Of a stretch of DNA of 64,000 nucleotides, positions 49,777 to 59,736 are shown one piece after another. Under the pieces are notes generated by a model that saw only the letters and a program-made list of their open reading frames with translations, did no database searches and was not told where the DNA came from. Numbering within the stretch: position 1 is the stretch's first letter; each line of letters opens with the position of its first letter. A program made the position numbers and the translations under genes. Origin of the DNA: Streptomyces sp. 846.5 (GTDB lineage Bacteria; Actinomycetota; Actinomycetes; Streptomycetales; Streptomycetaceae); NCBI RefSeq assembly GCF_004365705.1, contig NZ_SOBN01000003.1, positions 248,001-312,000 of the forward strand. The letters are read 5' to 3'.

Positions 49777-51230
49777 CGGTGGGTCGGATGCCGCAGCAGC
49801 AGCCGGACCGCAGGGAGCGCAACCGGCGCAGGTCGGCCCGGGCCGGAGCGGCGCGCGCGGCCGGCCCCGGCGTCGGTCCCGGAGCCGACCCGGCCGCGCC
49901 GCGGCCCCTGCTCCCGCCGGAGGTGCGCCGCGCCCTCGGTGGCGACGGCACCCACCGCCCGGACGCGGAGCCGCCCGCCCCCGGCCCGGAGGGCGCCCGC
50001 CCGTCCGAACGGGCCCTGCGGCTGGCCACCGTGGCCGCCGCGGCGGCGGTCGCCGCCGTGCTGAGCGGGCAGCCCTGGCTGCTCGCGCTGGCCGTCGGCC
50101 CCGCCTGCCTGCTGGTCCTCGCCGGCGCCGGCGGCCGCCCCGACCGGGCCAGGGCCACCGCGGAGGTCGCCTCGCGCCGCTACTTCGAGGGTGAGACGGT
50201 CACCGCGACGATCACCGTCGGCTTCGACGGCACCGCCGGGTGGATCGATCCCGGCGTCGCCCCGGGCCCGGGCACCGAGCTGATCTCCGTGGACGTGACC
50301 GGACCCGTCGTCACCCTGGGCTTCACCGCGGCCCGTTGGGGCCGCTGGTCGCTCGGCGTGGTCGACCTCGACCTCTACGACGCGGGCGGGCTCGCCCGCT
50401 CCACCGTCCGGGTCGACCTCGGCGAGATCGAGGTCTTCCCGGTGCCGTCGGACGGCAGTCTCACCCCCATCCCGGTCCGGCTGCCGGACCGGCTCGGCGA
50501 GCACACCGCGCGCCAGTCCGGTGAGGGCATCGAGGTCATCGGGGTGCGGCCGCATGTGTGGGGCGAGCGCCAGCGCCGCATCCACTGGCCGTCCACGACC
50601 CGGCGCGGCTCCATCCAGATCAACCAGTTCGCGGCCGAGCGCACCGCTGACGCCGTGATCCTGCTCGACGCCTTCAGCGACGTCGCTGATCCGGTCACCG
50701 GCGCCTCCAGCCTGGACGAGTCGCTGCGGGTCGCCGCAGGCCTGGTCCGCACCTATCTGCGCAGCCACGACCGGGTCGGCATCGTCTCGGTCGGCGGCAA
50801 GCTGCACTGGCTCCAACCCGGCACCGGTGACGCCTACTTCTACCGCATCGTGCAGACCGTCCTGGACGTCCGCCGCGACCTCTCGTTCCACACGCCCGAC
50901 CTCAACCGGCTCCCCCCGCCCGCGCTCCCGCACGGCGCGCTGGTGTACGCGGTGACGCCGCTGGCCGACAACCGGATCATGGACGTGCTGGGCGGCCTCG
51001 CCGAGCACGGCAACCCGATCGTGGTGGTGGAGATCCCGATCGGCGACCCCAGGATCGCGGTGGACGACCCGGTGGAGCAGCTCGCCCTGCGGCTGTGGCG
51101 GCTGGACCGCGAGGCGGTCCGCTTCAGCCTGGTCGAGAAGGGCATCCCGGTCGTCCCCTGGCTGGGCGAGACCCTCGACCTGTCCCTCGCCCCGCTGCTG
51201 CGCAGCCGCCTCTCCGGGAGGGTTACGTGA
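49773..51230 (+). CDS. DUF58 domain protein (VWA-like, MoxR partner)
   Basis: A 485-residue protein. An Arg/Pro-rich N-terminus (1-75) precedes two membrane helices (about 80-120), then a beta-rich segment (RYFEGETVTATITVGFDG) and the DUF58 core GIEVIGVRPHVWGERQRRIHWPSTTRRGSIQINQFAAERTADAVILLDAFSDV, whose metal site looks like the VWA DxSxS motif modified to DAFSD. Overlaps moxR by ATGA (49773-49776). Function in the operon: probable metal-dependent protein-protein interaction with MoxR. Confidence 0.9.
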   Translation: MTVGRMPQQQPDRRERNRRRSARAGAARAAGPGVGPGADPAAPRPLLPPEVRRALGGDGTHRPDAEPPAPGPEGARPSERALRLATVAAAAAVAAVLSGQPWLLALAVGPACLLVLAGAGGRPDRARATAEVASRRYFEGETVTATITVGFDGTAGWIDPGVAPGPGTELISVDVTGPVVTLGFTAARWGRWSLGVVDLDLYDAGGLARSTVRVDLGEIEVFPVPSDGSLTPIPVRLPDRLGEHTARQSGEGIEVIGVRPHVWGERQRRIHWPSTTRRGSIQINQFAAERTADAVILLDAFSDVADPVTGASSLDESLRVAAGLVRTYLRSHDRVGIVSVGGKLHWLQPGTGDAYFYRIVQTVLDVRRDLSFHTPDLNRLPPPALPHGALVYAVTPLADNRIMDVLGGLAEHGNPIVVVEIPIGDPRIAVDDPVEQLALRLWRLDREAVRFSLVEKGIPVVPWLGETLDLSLAPLLRSRLSGRVT

Positions 51231-51760
51231 CCACCCCCACGCTGGACCGCCCGGTCCAACTCCTCGGCTGCGTGCTGGCGTTGCTGGTCACCGACCCCAC
51301 CGCCTGGGCCGGTCGGCCGGCGCCCGACCTGGTCGTGCCGCTCTTCGCCCTGGCCGCGGCCTTCTACGCGGCAGCCCCGCTGGCGGCACGTCCGGTCGCC
51401 AGCGGCTACCGCTGGTACGCGCGGCTGGCCCGGCACCGCAACACCGCCTTCACGGTGATGTGCATCGTCCTCGCCGCGACCGACCCGCCCCCGGCCTGGC
51501 TCGCTGCGGTGGACGCGGTCCTGCTGCTCACCTACCTCCTCGCGGTCGACGCCGTGGCCGCCGGCCCGCCCGGCCTCCACCTGCTCCGCCGCCCCCTCAC
51601 CCTCCTCGCCGCCTACACCGGCACCGCCACCGTCCTGGCCACCGCCTTCCTCCCCACCACGCCGCTGGGGCCCACCGCCCGCCTCCTGGCCGCCGTCGCG
51701 CTCACCGCAGCGGGGGGCGGGGTGGCCGTGGCGGTGGGGCGGCGGGGGCGGCGGGGGTAG
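51227..51760 (+). CDS. Conserved integral membrane protein of the MoxR operon
   Basis: A 177-residue protein with about five transmembrane helices (PVQLLGCVLALLVT, VVPLFALAAAFYAAAPLAA, FTVMCIVLAATD, VDAVLLLTYLLAVDAV, ARLLAAVALTAAGGGVAVAV). GTG start overlaps the DUF58 stop (GTGA, 51227-51230). Last gene of the operon. No known domain. Confidence 0.82.
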   Translation: MTTPTLDRPVQLLGCVLALLVTDPTAWAGRPAPDLVVPLFALAAAFYAAAPLAARPVASGYRWYARLARHRNTAFTVMCIVLAATDPPPAWLAAVDAVLLLTYLLAVDAVAAGPPGLHLLRRPLTLLAAYTGTATVLATAFLPTTPLGPTARLLAAVALTAAGGGVAVAVGRRGRRG

Positions 51761-51786
51761 GTGCGGGCGTCGGTCGGCTGCTGGCC

Positions 51787-52422
51787 TCACCAGCGCATCG
51801 GTGGTGGCGTGGCCGTCAGTCGGTCCATCGCGCGGGCCAGGACGCCGCGCAGCAGGCGGCCGCGCTGGGCGGGGGTTGACGGCTCGCCGGCGGCTGCGCT
51901 GACGAGGTGTTGGACGATGTCGAAGTCCGGTGAGTCGGCGCCGTCGGGGACGGTCAGCGCTTCGTGGGCGAGGCCGCGCAGCTCGCCGTCGGCCGTGCCC
52001 AGGTCCGCCTGCAGGGCCAGGATCGTGGCGCCGGAGCGTCGTGCGTCGTGCACCCGTTCCAGCAGGCCGCCGTCGGACCCGCCGGGTGCGACGACCAGGA
52101 CGGTCTCGCCGCGTCCGGCCTGCTCCAGCCGTCGCAGCGGGACGGAGAGGTGCGGGGGCGCGCCGGGGGGGACGGTCCGGCGCAGCAGGGTGGGGGAGAG
52201 CGCCGGGAGCCCGCTCCAGGCGGCCTCGTCGTCCAGGTGCGCGGCGAGGTGCCAGGGCTCCTCCGCGTCGGCGCCGACCAGCAGCAGCCCGCCGGGCGCG
52301 GCGGAGGGGCGGGTGACCGCGCCGCGCAGCGCGCCCGCGAACCCCTGGGTCCGCTCCAGCCAGCCCGATCCGGCGAGCAGTTCCCGCAGCACTGTGACCC
52401 TGGCCGCATCCATGCCCCTCAT
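51787..52422 (-). CDS. Conserved protein of unknown function
   Basis: A 211-residue protein. Segments such as GGLLLVGADAEEPWHLAAHLDDEAAW and GETVLVVAPGGSDGGLLERVHDARRSGATILALQADLG suggest an alpha/beta fold, resembling a SIS-like or P-loop-free regulator seen in streptomycete neighbourhoods of npdG. Divergent from the F420 reductase gene with a 38-bp gap. No catalytic motif recognised. Confidence 0.72.
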   Translation of the reverse strand: MRGMDAARVTVLRELLAGSGWLERTQGFAGALRGAVTRPSAAPGGLLLVGADAEEPWHLAAHLDDEAAWSGLPALSPTLLRRTVPPGAPPHLSVPLRRLEQAGRGETVLVVAPGGSDGGLLERVHDARRSGATILALQADLGTADGELRGLAHEALTVPDGADSPDFDIVQHLVSAAAGEPSTPAQRGRLLRGVLARAMDRLTATPPPMRW

Positions 52423-52460
52423 GCTGCCGTAGTCGGCGCCGCTGATGGGAGGATTCGGGA

Positions 52461-53177
52461 ATGACTGCACCTCAAGAGACCACAGCCGGCGCCGCTCCGG
52501 CCCCCGCCCGCAGCCCGTACGACCTGCCGGACGTCTCCGGACTCGTCGTCGGCGTCCTCGGCGGCACCGGGCCGCAGGGCCGTGGACTGGCCTACCGGCT
52601 CGCCAAGGCCGGCCAGCAGGTGGTGATCGGCTCCCGCAGCGCCGAGCGCGCCCAGGAGAAGGCCGACGAGCTGGGCCACGGTGTTCGGGGCGCGGACAAT
52701 GCGACCACGGCGGCCGAGAGCGACATCGTGATCGTCGCCGTGCCCTGGGAGGGCCACACGGAGCTGCTGGCCTCGCTGCGCACCGAGCTGGCCGGGAAGA
52801 TCGTCGTCGACTGCGTCAACCCGCTGGGCTTCGACAAGCAGGGCGCCTACGCGCTCAAGCCCGAGGAGGGCAGCGCCGCCCAGCAGGCCGCCGTGCTGCT
52901 CCCGGACTCGCGGGTGACGGCCGCCTTCCACCACCTCTCGGCGGTGCTGCTGCTGGACCAGGCGGTGGAGGAGGTCGACATCGACGTGCTGGTGCTGGGC
53001 GAGGAGCGGGCCGCGACCGACGCCGTCCAGGCGCTGGCCAACCGGGTGCCGGGGATGCGCGGGGTGTTCGCGGGACGGCTGCGCAACGCGCACCAGGTGG
53101 AGTCGCTGGTCGCCAACCTGATCTCGGTGAACCGCCGGTACAAGGCCCATGCGGGCCTGCGGGTCACCGATATCTGA
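52461..53177 (+). CDS. npdG: NADPH-dependent F420 reductase
   Basis: A 238-residue Rossmann enzyme that exchanges hydride between NADPH and coenzyme F420. Nucleotide motif VVGVLGGTGPQGRGLAYRLAKAGQQVVIGSRSAERA (near 29-63), followed by ADNATTAAESDIVIVAVPWEGHTELLASL and DCVNPLGFDKQGAYAL. Length and order match the NADPH:F420 oxidoreductase family. Good GGGAGGA upstream of ATG 52461. Implies an F420-using organism. Confidence 0.92.
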   Translation: MTAPQETTAGAAPAPARSPYDLPDVSGLVVGVLGGTGPQGRGLAYRLAKAGQQVVIGSRSAERAQEKADELGHGVRGADNATTAAESDIVIVAVPWEGHTELLASLRTELAGKIVVDCVNPLGFDKQGAYALKPEEGSAAQQAAVLLPDSRVTAAFHHLSAVLLLDQAVEEVDIDVLVLGEERAATDAVQALANRVPGMRGVFAGRLRNAHQVESLVANLISVNRRYKAHAGLRVTDI

Positions 53178-53263
53178 GACCCCCTGGGACGGAGGCGGGC
53201 CGGACGTCGGACACAATGGTCCTCGTCCGGCCCTTTCCGATGTCCCGCTCCCCGGAGTCCCCG

Positions 53264-53425
53264 ATGCCCCGCTTCGCCCTGCTTGCCTTCGTCCTCGCCG
53301 CCCTGGCCCTGGTCGCCGCCGTGGTCTCGGTGCTCGCGGGTTTCTGGATCGGGCTGGTCTGGGTGCTGCTGGCGGGGATCTCCAGCAACGTCGGCTGGGT
53401 GCAGATGCGGCGCGCCCGGATGTGA
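53264..53425 (+). CDS. Small membrane protein
   Basis: A 53-residue protein with two hydrophobic stretches: ALLAFVLAALALVAAVVSVLAGFWIGLVWVLLAGISSN. ATG 53264 has GGAG seven bases upstream; ATG 53240 lacks a site. Follows npdG by 86 bp. Unknown role. Confidence 0.65.
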   Translation: MPRFALLAFVLAALALVAAVVSVLAGFWIGLVWVLLAGISSNVGWVQMRRARM

Positions 53426-53446
53426 GCACTGCGGGACGGCCGGGGG

Positions 53447-54253
53447 TCAGCTACCGAAGAGGCTGCCCAGGTGGATGTTGAAGAAGTGGAACAGCCCGGA
53501 GCCGACCGAGGCGAAGAGGGCGCTGTCGCCGAACCAGCCCAGCACCCGGAAGATCACGTCGTTGAAGAACCAGTTGTTGACCGTCGGGTTCCACAGCAGC
53601 AGGAAGACGATCATCATCCCGTACGGGGCCAGGTTGCCGAACGCGCGCCGGTTCTCGTAGGAGAGCCAGGGCTCGATTATTCCGTAGCCGTCCAGCCCGG
53701 GCATCGGGACCAGGTTGAGGATGCCGGCCATCAGCTGCAGCATCGCCAGGTACCCGAGGGCCGAGAAGAACGCTGGGTGGGCGGTGTCGACGCCGACCTG
53801 GCTCAGCGGGAGCAGCAGCACCAGGGCGAGGACCAGGTTGACGGCGGGGCCGGCCGCCGAGATCAGGCTGTGCTTCCACTTCCCCTGGATCCGGCCGCGC
53901 TCGATGAAGACCGCACCGCCGGGCAGCGCGATGCCGCCCAGGATGATGAAGATCAGCGGCATCACGAAGCTGTAGATCGGGTGGGTGTATTTGAGGGGAT
54001 TCAGGGTGAGATAGCCCTTGGTCCCCACCGAGATGTCGCCGCCGTGCAGTGCCATCCGCGCGTGCGCGTATTCGTGCAGGCAGAGCGAGATCAGCCAGCC
54101 GGCCACCACGAAGAGGAACACGCCGACCCTGGCGTTGCCCCATCCGCTCCAGAGGGCCCAGCCGGAGGCGACCAGGACGGCTAGCAGCACCCAGAAGATC
54201 ACGCTGATCTTCCGGTCGGCCGAGGTTGAGGGACGGGTGTCGGTGTAGGTCAT
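53447..54253 (-). CDS. Site-2 protease family (M50) membrane metalloprotease
   Basis: A 268-residue integral membrane protease. Zinc motif HEYAH (near residue 64-68) in the second helix, and the second metal/substrate motif NLVPMPGLDGYGI near 190-202. About six transmembrane helices. ATG 54253. Such proteases cleave transmembrane anti-sigma factors or signal peptides; the anti-sigma at 35262 is a theoretical target, but no data support it. Monocistronic, ends close to the convergent small gene. Confidence 0.88.
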   Translation of the reverse strand: MTYTDTRPSTSADRKISVIFWVLLAVLVASGWALWSGWGNARVGVFLFVVAGWLISLCLHEYAHARMALHGGDISVGTKGYLTLNPLKYTHPIYSFVMPLIFIILGGIALPGGAVFIERGRIQGKWKHSLISAAGPAVNLVLALVLLLPLSQVGVDTAHPAFFSALGYLAMLQLMAGILNLVPMPGLDGYGIIEPWLSYENRRAFGNLAPYGMMIVFLLLWNPTVNNWFFNDVIFRVLGWFGDSALFASVGSGLFHFFNIHLGSLFGS

Positions 54254-54392
54254 CAGTGCGTGGCTCCGAAGGGCGGGGGAGTGCCGATCATGCCGCCTCG
54301 CCTCCCCCGCGACAAGCGACACCCAGGTGTCAACCACTGGAACGACCGTGTTCGGCAGTGCGTTCCAGCCGAGGGTGTCCGTCGACCCTCCG

Positions 54393-55142
54393 TCAGGCCC
54401 CGCCGTCCGTCCTGCGCAGCAGCAGGGAGACAAAGCCGAACGTGCCCCGGTAGCCGTGCAGCCACTCCTCGCGGTGCACCCGGGCGGCCTTCAGGGCCGC
54501 CGCGCTGTCGGGGTCCTCGGGGTTGTCCAGGGCCCACTCGGACAGCGTCCCGGTCCAGCACCACTCGTACTCGTCCAGCTCCGCGGCGGTGCTGGTGTAG
54601 CCGAAGACCGGGGTCCAGCCGGCCTGCACCACGCGGTCGACGGTGGTGGCCAGGTCGGTGTAGGGGTCGGTGCCGCTGCCGTCGCCGAAGATCTCCAGGG
54701 CGGCCGGACCGGGCTCGCGCTCCCAGTAGCCGTCGCCGACGAGCACGGCCCCGCCGGGGGCCAGGTGCAGGCGCGCGGCCTCCAGGGTCGGCAGTAGTCC
54801 GCCGAAGGCGTGGGTGGCGCCCATGCACAGCACCAGTTCGAAGGGTTCCTCCGAGCTGAACGCCGCGGCGTCGCCGACCTCCAGCTCCACGTTCTCCCCG
54901 GCCAGCGCCTTGCGGGCGGCCTCGATCACCTCGGCGTCCAGGTCCACCCCGACCGCCTCCACGTCGGGGCGACCGTTGACCGCCAACTCCAGCCAGGCCC
55001 CGCGCCCGCAGCCGAGGTCGAGCACCCGCTCGTCCCCGACCGGCAGGCCCCAGCGGACCAGCCGGTCGGCCGAGTCGGGGTCCAGCGGGGCGGCTATCGG
55101 GTGGTCGCGGTGCGCGATGGCAGAAATCCTCTGTCGTTCCAT
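54393..55142 (-). CDS. SAM-dependent methyltransferase
   Basis: A 249-residue class I methyltransferase. SAM site VLDLGCGRGAWLELAV (near 41-56), then VGVDLDAEVIEAARK, and post-motif DAAAFSSEEPFELVLCMGATHAFGG with a catalytic-loop look. The substrate is unknown. ATG 55142 has GAGAGGG upstream. Downstream of panB on the same strand; the 95-bp gap makes co-transcription uncertain. Confidence 0.87.
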   Translation of the reverse strand: MERQRISAIAHRDHPIAAPLDPDSADRLVRWGLPVGDERVLDLGCGRGAWLELAVNGRPDVEAVGVDLDAEVIEAARKALAGENVELEVGDAAAFSSEEPFELVLCMGATHAFGGLLPTLEAARLHLAPGGAVLVGDGYWEREPGPAALEIFGDGSGTDPYTDLATTVDRVVQAGWTPVFGYTSTAAELDEYEWCWTGTLSEWALDNPEDPDSAAALKAARVHREEWLHGYRGTFGFVSLLLRRTDGGA

Positions 55143-55237
55143 GCCGCGTACCCTCTCATCCCACCGCCCCGCTCGTCGCCCGGCTTTCGCCCGGGTCCCG
55201 GTGGGAACCCGGACGACGCCCGGGAACAGACAGCCCG

Positions 55238-56152
55238 TCAGTGGAAGGTGTGCTCCTCCGCCGGGAAGGTGCAGCCGATGACGTCGGCCGAGAAGGCGCG
55301 GGCGGCGTCGCCGAGGGTGGTGCGGAGGTCGGCGTACTGCTTGACGAACCTGGGCACCCGGCCGCCGGTCATCCCGGCCATGTCCGTCCAGACCAGGACC
55401 TGGGCGTCGCAGCCGAGCCCGGCGCCGATGCCGACGGTGGGGATGTGGACCGAGGCGGTGACCTCGGCGGCGAGCTCGGCCGGGACGGCCTCCAGGACGA
55501 CGGCGAAGGCGCCGGCGGCCTGGACGGCCTTGGCGTCGCGGAGCAGCTGGTGGGCCGCCTCGTCGCCGCGGCCCTGGACCGGGTAGCCGCCGAAGGCGTG
55601 CACCGACTGCGGGGTGAGGCCGATGTGGGCCATCACCGGGACGCCGGCCTGCACCAGCAGTTCGGTCGCGGCGGCGGAGCGCTCGCCGCCCTCCAGCTTG
55701 ACCGCGCCGACCCCGGCCTCCTTCATCAGCCGGACCGCGCTGCGCAGGGCCTGGGCAGGGGACTCCTGGTAGGAGCCGAACGGCAGGTCGGCGACGATCA
55801 GGGCGCGCTTGGTGCCGCGCACCACGGCGGCGGACATCATCACCATCTCGTCCATGGTGACCGGCACGGTGTTCTCGTAGCCGAGGTGACAGTTGCCCGC
55901 CGAGTCCCCGATCAGCAGCACCGGGATGCCCGCGTCGTCGAAGACGGCGGCGGTGGGGGCGTCGTAGGCGGTGAGCATCGGCCAGCGCTCGCCGCGCTGC
56001 TTGGCGGCGGCGAGGTCGCGGACGGTCACGCGGCGGGAGGTGACACCGCCGTAGAGGGACTGCGGCGCTTTGTCGACACCAGTCTTGGTGGGGGGCGTCG
56101 TGCCGACGGGCAGGTCGGACTTCTGGGCAGGCGGGAGCGAACCGTGCTGCAT
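55238..56152 (-). CDS. panB: 3-methyl-2-oxobutanoate hydroxymethyltransferase
   Basis: A 304-residue PanB, the first step of pantothenate synthesis: adds a hydroxymethyl group from methylene-THF to 2-oxoisovalerate. Signatures: [29 protein letters not shown] (metal Asp), [20 protein letters not shown]-like [10 protein letters not shown] (Lys), [20 protein letters not shown] and [20 protein letters not shown]-terminus has a 36-residue extension typical of actinobacteria. Consumes methylene-THF. Confidence 0.94.
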   Translation of the reverse strand: MQHGSLPPAQKSDLPVGTTPPTKTGVDKAPQSLYGGVTSRRVTVRDLAAAKQRGERWPMLTAYDAPTAAVFDDAGIPVLLIGDSAGNCHLGYENTVPVTMDEMVMMSAAVVRGTKRALIVADLPFGSYQESPAQALRSAVRLMKEAGVGAVKLEGGERSAAATELLVQAGVPVMAHIGLTPQSVHAFGGYPVQGRGDEAAHQLLRDAKAVQAAGAFAVVLEAVPAELAAEVTASVHIPTVGIGAGLGCDAQVLVWTDMAGMTGGRVPRFVKQYADLRTTLGDAARAFSADVIGCTFPAEEHTFH

Positions 56153-56295
56153 GGCTGATCTCCTGTTGGTCGTCTCGTGGCGCCGCGGAGGGCGTCCCCG
56201 GATTCCCCTCCATGCTGACACGTCGCCGTCTGCCCGCAAAGGGGTGGGTGCGGACCGTCGGGACGAGTGGGGTGACGGGTGGATGTTGCCCAATC

Positions 56296-56326
56296 TTTAC
56301 GATACGAGACGGACCCGTATCGTAAA
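56296..56326 (+). promoter_or_regulatory. TetR operator before the MFS gene
   Basis: TTTACGATACG (56296-56306) and CGTATCGTAAA (56316-56326) are perfect 11-bp arms around 9 bp, 20 bp before ATG 56346. TTTACG with TATCGT 17 bp later could be the promoter itself. The TetR gene at 57928 is the likely binding protein. Confidence 0.75.
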
Positions 56327-56345
56327 TGGGGGTAGCGTGGTGCCC

Positions 56346-57923
56346 ATGGCCACCACATCCCGGACGTCCGCCAGCACCGGACGCCGGATCCCCGAGGCGG
56401 TGCACCGCCGCCGCTGGGGGATCCTGACCGTACTGATCTTCAGCCTGCTCGTCGTCGTGCTCGACAACTCGATCCTCAACGTGGCGATGAAGACCATCGC
56501 CAGCCCCGCCCCCACCGGCATCGGCGCCACCCAGAGCCAGCTGGAATGGGCCGTCAACTCCTACACCCTGGTCTTCGCGGGCCTGCTGTTCACCGCGGGC
56601 ATGCTCGGGGACCGGCTCGGGCGGAAGAAGACCCTGCTGTTCGGCATGGTGGTGTTCGGCGCCGGGTCGCTGCTCTGCTCCATGGCGACCTCGCCCGCCG
56701 AACTGATCGGCTACCGCGCCGCGATGGGCTTCGGCGGGGCCTTCGTGCTGCCGGCCACCCTCGCCATCATCATGAACGTCTTCGAGCGCGAGGAGCAGCC
56801 CAAGGCCATCGGCATCTGGTCCGGCGCGGTCGGCCTGGCCATCGCCATCGGGCCGATCGCCGGCGGGCTGCTGCTGGCGCACTTCTGGTGGGGCTCGGTC
56901 TTCCTGGTCAACGTCCCCATCGTGGCAGTGGCGCTGGTCGGGATGGTCTGGCTGGTCCCGGACTCCCGCGACCCCAACCCCGGCCGGCCCGACCCGCTGG
57001 GCGTGCTGCTGTCCGTGGTCGGCCTGGTCGCCCTCGTCTACGGGATCATCAAGGGCGGCCAGGTCGCCGACTTCACCGTCACCCAGTCCTGGCTGCCGAT
57101 CGTGGTCGGCGTGCTGGTGCTGGCCGGCTTCGTGCTGCACCAACTGCGCAGCCGTACCCCCATGCTGGACATGGACTGGTTCCGCAACCGGCACTTCTCC
57201 GCCGCCGTGGTCTCGGTCGGGCTGACCTTCTTCGCGCTGATGGGCGTCACCTTCTTCGGCGTCTTCTACCTGCAGAGCGTGCGCGGCTACTCGCCGCTGC
57301 AGGCCGGCCTGCTGCTGCTCCCGCTGGCCGCCGCCCAGCTGCTGGTGTCGCCCCGGGCCCGCCTCGTGGTCGACCGCTTCGGGGTGCGGGCGACCTGCGC
57401 GACCGGGATGCTGCTCATCGCCGCCACCTTCGCCGGCTTCCTGCTGCTCGGACGGGACACCGGGATCTGGGTGCTGGAGGTGCTCTCCTTCTTCCAGGGC
57501 ACCGGGATGGCGCTGGTGATGCCGCCCGCCACGGTCACCATCATGGGCGCCCTGCCCAGGGAGAAGGCCGGCTCCGGATCCGCCGTCAACAACACCTTCC
57601 GGCAGGTCGGCGGGTCGCTCGGGGTCGCGGTGCTGGGCGCGATGCTGTCCACCACCTACCGCAGCGGCATCCAGGACAAGCTGGCGGCGCTGCCCGCGCA
57701 GTACCGCGCCCCGGCGGGGGAGTCCATCGAGGGCACCCTGGGCGTGGTGGAGCGGATCGGCCCGCGCGCCGCCGCCCTGGTCGACCCGGCCAAGGACGCC
57801 TTCATCCACGCCATGCATGTGACGGCGCTCACCGCCGGCGGGGTGGCTGCGATCGGCGCCGTGGTGGCGTTCTCCTTCCTGCCCGGCAGGTCGCCGGCCG
57901 TCCCCGAGAATCCGGAAGGATAG
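56346..57923 (+). CDS. MFS drug exporter, DHA2 (14-helix) type
   Basis: A 525-residue exporter. Motif C-type helix and loop [36 protein letters not shown] near the first helix, [19 protein letters not shown] (motif C region), 14 predicted helices through [14 protein letters not shown] 56346 with an operator just upstream. The downstream TetR (5-bp gap) is its likely repressor, so induction by a substrate is expected. Substrate unknown. Confidence 0.92.
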   Translation: MATTSRTSASTGRRIPEAVHRRRWGILTVLIFSLLVVVLDNSILNVAMKTIASPAPTGIGATQSQLEWAVNSYTLVFAGLLFTAGMLGDRLGRKKTLLFGMVVFGAGSLLCSMATSPAELIGYRAAMGFGGAFVLPATLAIIMNVFEREEQPKAIGIWSGAVGLAIAIGPIAGGLLLAHFWWGSVFLVNVPIVAVALVGMVWLVPDSRDPNPGRPDPLGVLLSVVGLVALVYGIIKGGQVADFTVTQSWLPIVVGVLVLAGFVLHQLRSRTPMLDMDWFRNRHFSAAVVSVGLTFFALMGVTFFGVFYLQSVRGYSPLQAGLLLLPLAAAQLLVSPRARLVVDRFGVRATCATGMLLIAATFAGFLLLGRDTGIWVLEVLSFFQGTGMALVMPPATVTIMGALPREKAGSGSAVNNTFRQVGGSLGVAVLGAMLSTTYRSGIQDKLAALPAQYRAPAGESIEGTLGVVERIGPRAAALVDPAKDAFIHAMHVTALTAGGVAAIGAVVAFSFLPGRSPAVPENPEG

Positions 57924-57927
57924 CTCC

Positions 57928-58581
57928 GTGACCCCTACCGGCGAAGAGACGGCTACCGGCGAAGAGACGGCGGCTGCCCCCGCACCGCGCCGCGGGCGCC
58001 CGCGCAGCGAGGCGGCCGAACAGGCGATCGTGGCGGCGGTGCTGCGGCTGATCGGGCAGGGCTACCCGCTCGCGCTGCTCTCGGTCGAGGGGATCGCCGC
58101 CGAGGCGGGGGTCGGCAAGGCCACCATCTACCGCCGCTGGCCCAACAAGGAGGAGCTGCTGCTGGACGTGCTGCAGCGGGTGGACGAGCCGGAGCCGCCG
58201 CGGCACGAGGGCAGCGTGCGGGACGCGCTGGTCGCGGCCCTGGAGTATCTGCGCCAGGCGGCGCTGGCCCGGCGAGCGCACAGCTCGCTGGCGATGCTGT
58301 CGACCGAGCTGCGCTCCATGCCCGATCTCTACCGCCGCTACCACCGGCAGGTGATCGAACCGCGCCGGGCCCGGATGCGGGAGCTGCTGGCCCGTGGCGT
58401 CGAGAACGGCGAGATCCGCGGCGACGTCGACCTGGACCTGCTCGGCGAGCTGGTCATCGGCCCGATGCTGTCCAGGACGCTGCTGCGGCCGGACGCCGAG
58501 CTGGACGACCCGCTGCTCAGCGCGACCATCGTGGACACCGTGCTCCAGGGCATCGCACCCCCCGGCGACCTGCCCCGATAG
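57928..58581 (+). CDS. TetR-family repressor of the MFS exporter
   Basis: A 217-residue TetR protein. Residues 1-20 contain an 18-bp tandem duplication (TGEETA twice). DNA-binding part: GRPRSEAAEQAIVAAVLRLIGQGYPLALLSVEGIAAEAGVGKATIYRRWPNKEELLLDVL. GTG start with GGAAGGA upstream, 5 bp after the exporter. The palindrome at 56296-56326 is its likely operator. Confidence 0.9.
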   Translation: MTPTGEETATGEETAAAPAPRRGRPRSEAAEQAIVAAVLRLIGQGYPLALLSVEGIAAEAGVGKATIYRRWPNKEELLLDVLQRVDEPEPPRHEGSVRDALVAALEYLRQAALARRAHSSLAMLSTELRSMPDLYRRYHRQVIEPRRARMRELLARGVENGEIRGDVDLDLLGELVIGPMLSRTLLRPDAELDDPLLSATIVDTVLQGIAPPGDLPR

Positions 58582-58704
58582 CCGCAATTGCCGCAGAATG
58601 GAACCTTTGCCGTGCCCCAGCGCGTCCTGAGGCGCAGAGGAGTCCGGCCCACCCGCACCCCCTAGGGTGACAGGTGGGTACGCGAACGGCGTTGGGGTTC
58701 ATGC

Positions 58705-59718
58705 ATGGCACAGACAGAGACAGCACAGCCGCGCACCGCTGCGAAGGGGTCGCGGATCCCCGGCGTCGGCGGCTGGGGGCCTGACGGCAGGGGCCGCAGC
58801 ACCTGGCGGCGGGGGTGGGTGCTCGCCGCCCTGGCGCTGGTCCTGGCGCTGCTGCTGCTGTTCCACTCCGGCCTCCCCAACAACGTCGGCAACCTCGGCA
58901 GCCTGGTGGAGACCTTCCTGCCCTGGGCCGGCCTGGCCTTGCCGGTGCTGCTGGTGCTCGGGCTGCTGCGGCGCTCGGCGACGGCGCTGGTCGTGCTGCT
59001 GGTGCCGGTGCTGGTCTGGGTCAACCTGTTCGGAGCACTGCTCACCGACAAGGGCGGTGGTTCCTACGACTTCACCGTGGTCCAGCACAACGTCAACGCC
59101 GCCAACTCCGACATCCCCGGCACGGTGGCCACCCTGGAGGCGGCGAAGCCGGACGTCATCGCGCTGGAGGAGCTGTCCACCAACCAGGTCGGCACCTTCC
59201 GGCAGGACCTGGCGGCGGCGTACCCGTACCACGTGATCGAGGGCACGGTCGGGCTGTGGTCCAAGTACCCGCTCTCCGACAGCAGGCCGGTGGACATCAA
59301 GATCGGCTGGGTCCGGGCGCTGCGCACCACCGTCGCCTCACCGCACGGCGACGTCGCCGTCTATGTCGCCCACATGCCCTCCGTCCGGGTGAAGTTCGAC
59401 GGCGGGTTCACCGCGAACCAGCGGGACAGCAGCGCCGAGGCGCTGGGGGAGGCGATGGCCGCCGAGAAGCTGTCCAGGGTGGTGCTGCTCGGCGACCTCA
59501 ATGGGACTATGAACGACCGCAGCCTGGCCCCGATCACCTCGCAGATGCGCTCGGCCCAGGGCTCGGCCGGGGCGGGCTTCGGCTTCAGCTGGCCGGCCGC
59601 GTTCCCGATGGCCCGGATCGACCAGATCATGACCAAGGGAGTCACCCCGACCGACGCCTGGACCCTCCCGCAGACCGGCAGCGACCACCTCCCCATCGCC
59701 GCCCACATCGCACTCTGA
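58705..59718 (+). CDS. Membrane-anchored endonuclease/exonuclease/phosphatase-family protein
   Basis: A 337-residue protein. Three N-terminal helices (about 38-60, 70-90, 95-112) anchor an external EEP domain: VVQHNVNAAN, VIALEELSTNQVG (catalytic Glu), VVLLGDLNGTMNDRS (DxN) and TGSDHLPIAAHIAL (catalytic Asp-His). Resembles the extracytoplasmic phosphodiesterases of streptomycetes. Substrate unknown (nucleic acid, lipid or sugar phosphate). ATG 58705. Confidence 0.85.
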   Translation: MAQTETAQPRTAAKGSRIPGVGGWGPDGRGRSTWRRGWVLAALALVLALLLLFHSGLPNNVGNLGSLVETFLPWAGLALPVLLVLGLLRRSATALVVLLVPVLVWVNLFGALLTDKGGGSYDFTVVQHNVNAANSDIPGTVATLEAAKPDVIALEELSTNQVGTFRQDLAAAYPYHVIEGTVGLWSKYPLSDSRPVDIKIGWVRALRTTVASPHGDVAVYVAHMPSVRVKFDGGFTANQRDSSAEALGEAMAAEKLSRVVLLGDLNGTMNDRSLAPITSQMRSAQGSAGAGFGFSWPAAFPMARIDQIMTKGVTPTDAWTLPQTGSDHLPIAAHIAL

Positions 59719-59736
59719 TTTTCTGCTGACCTCTGC

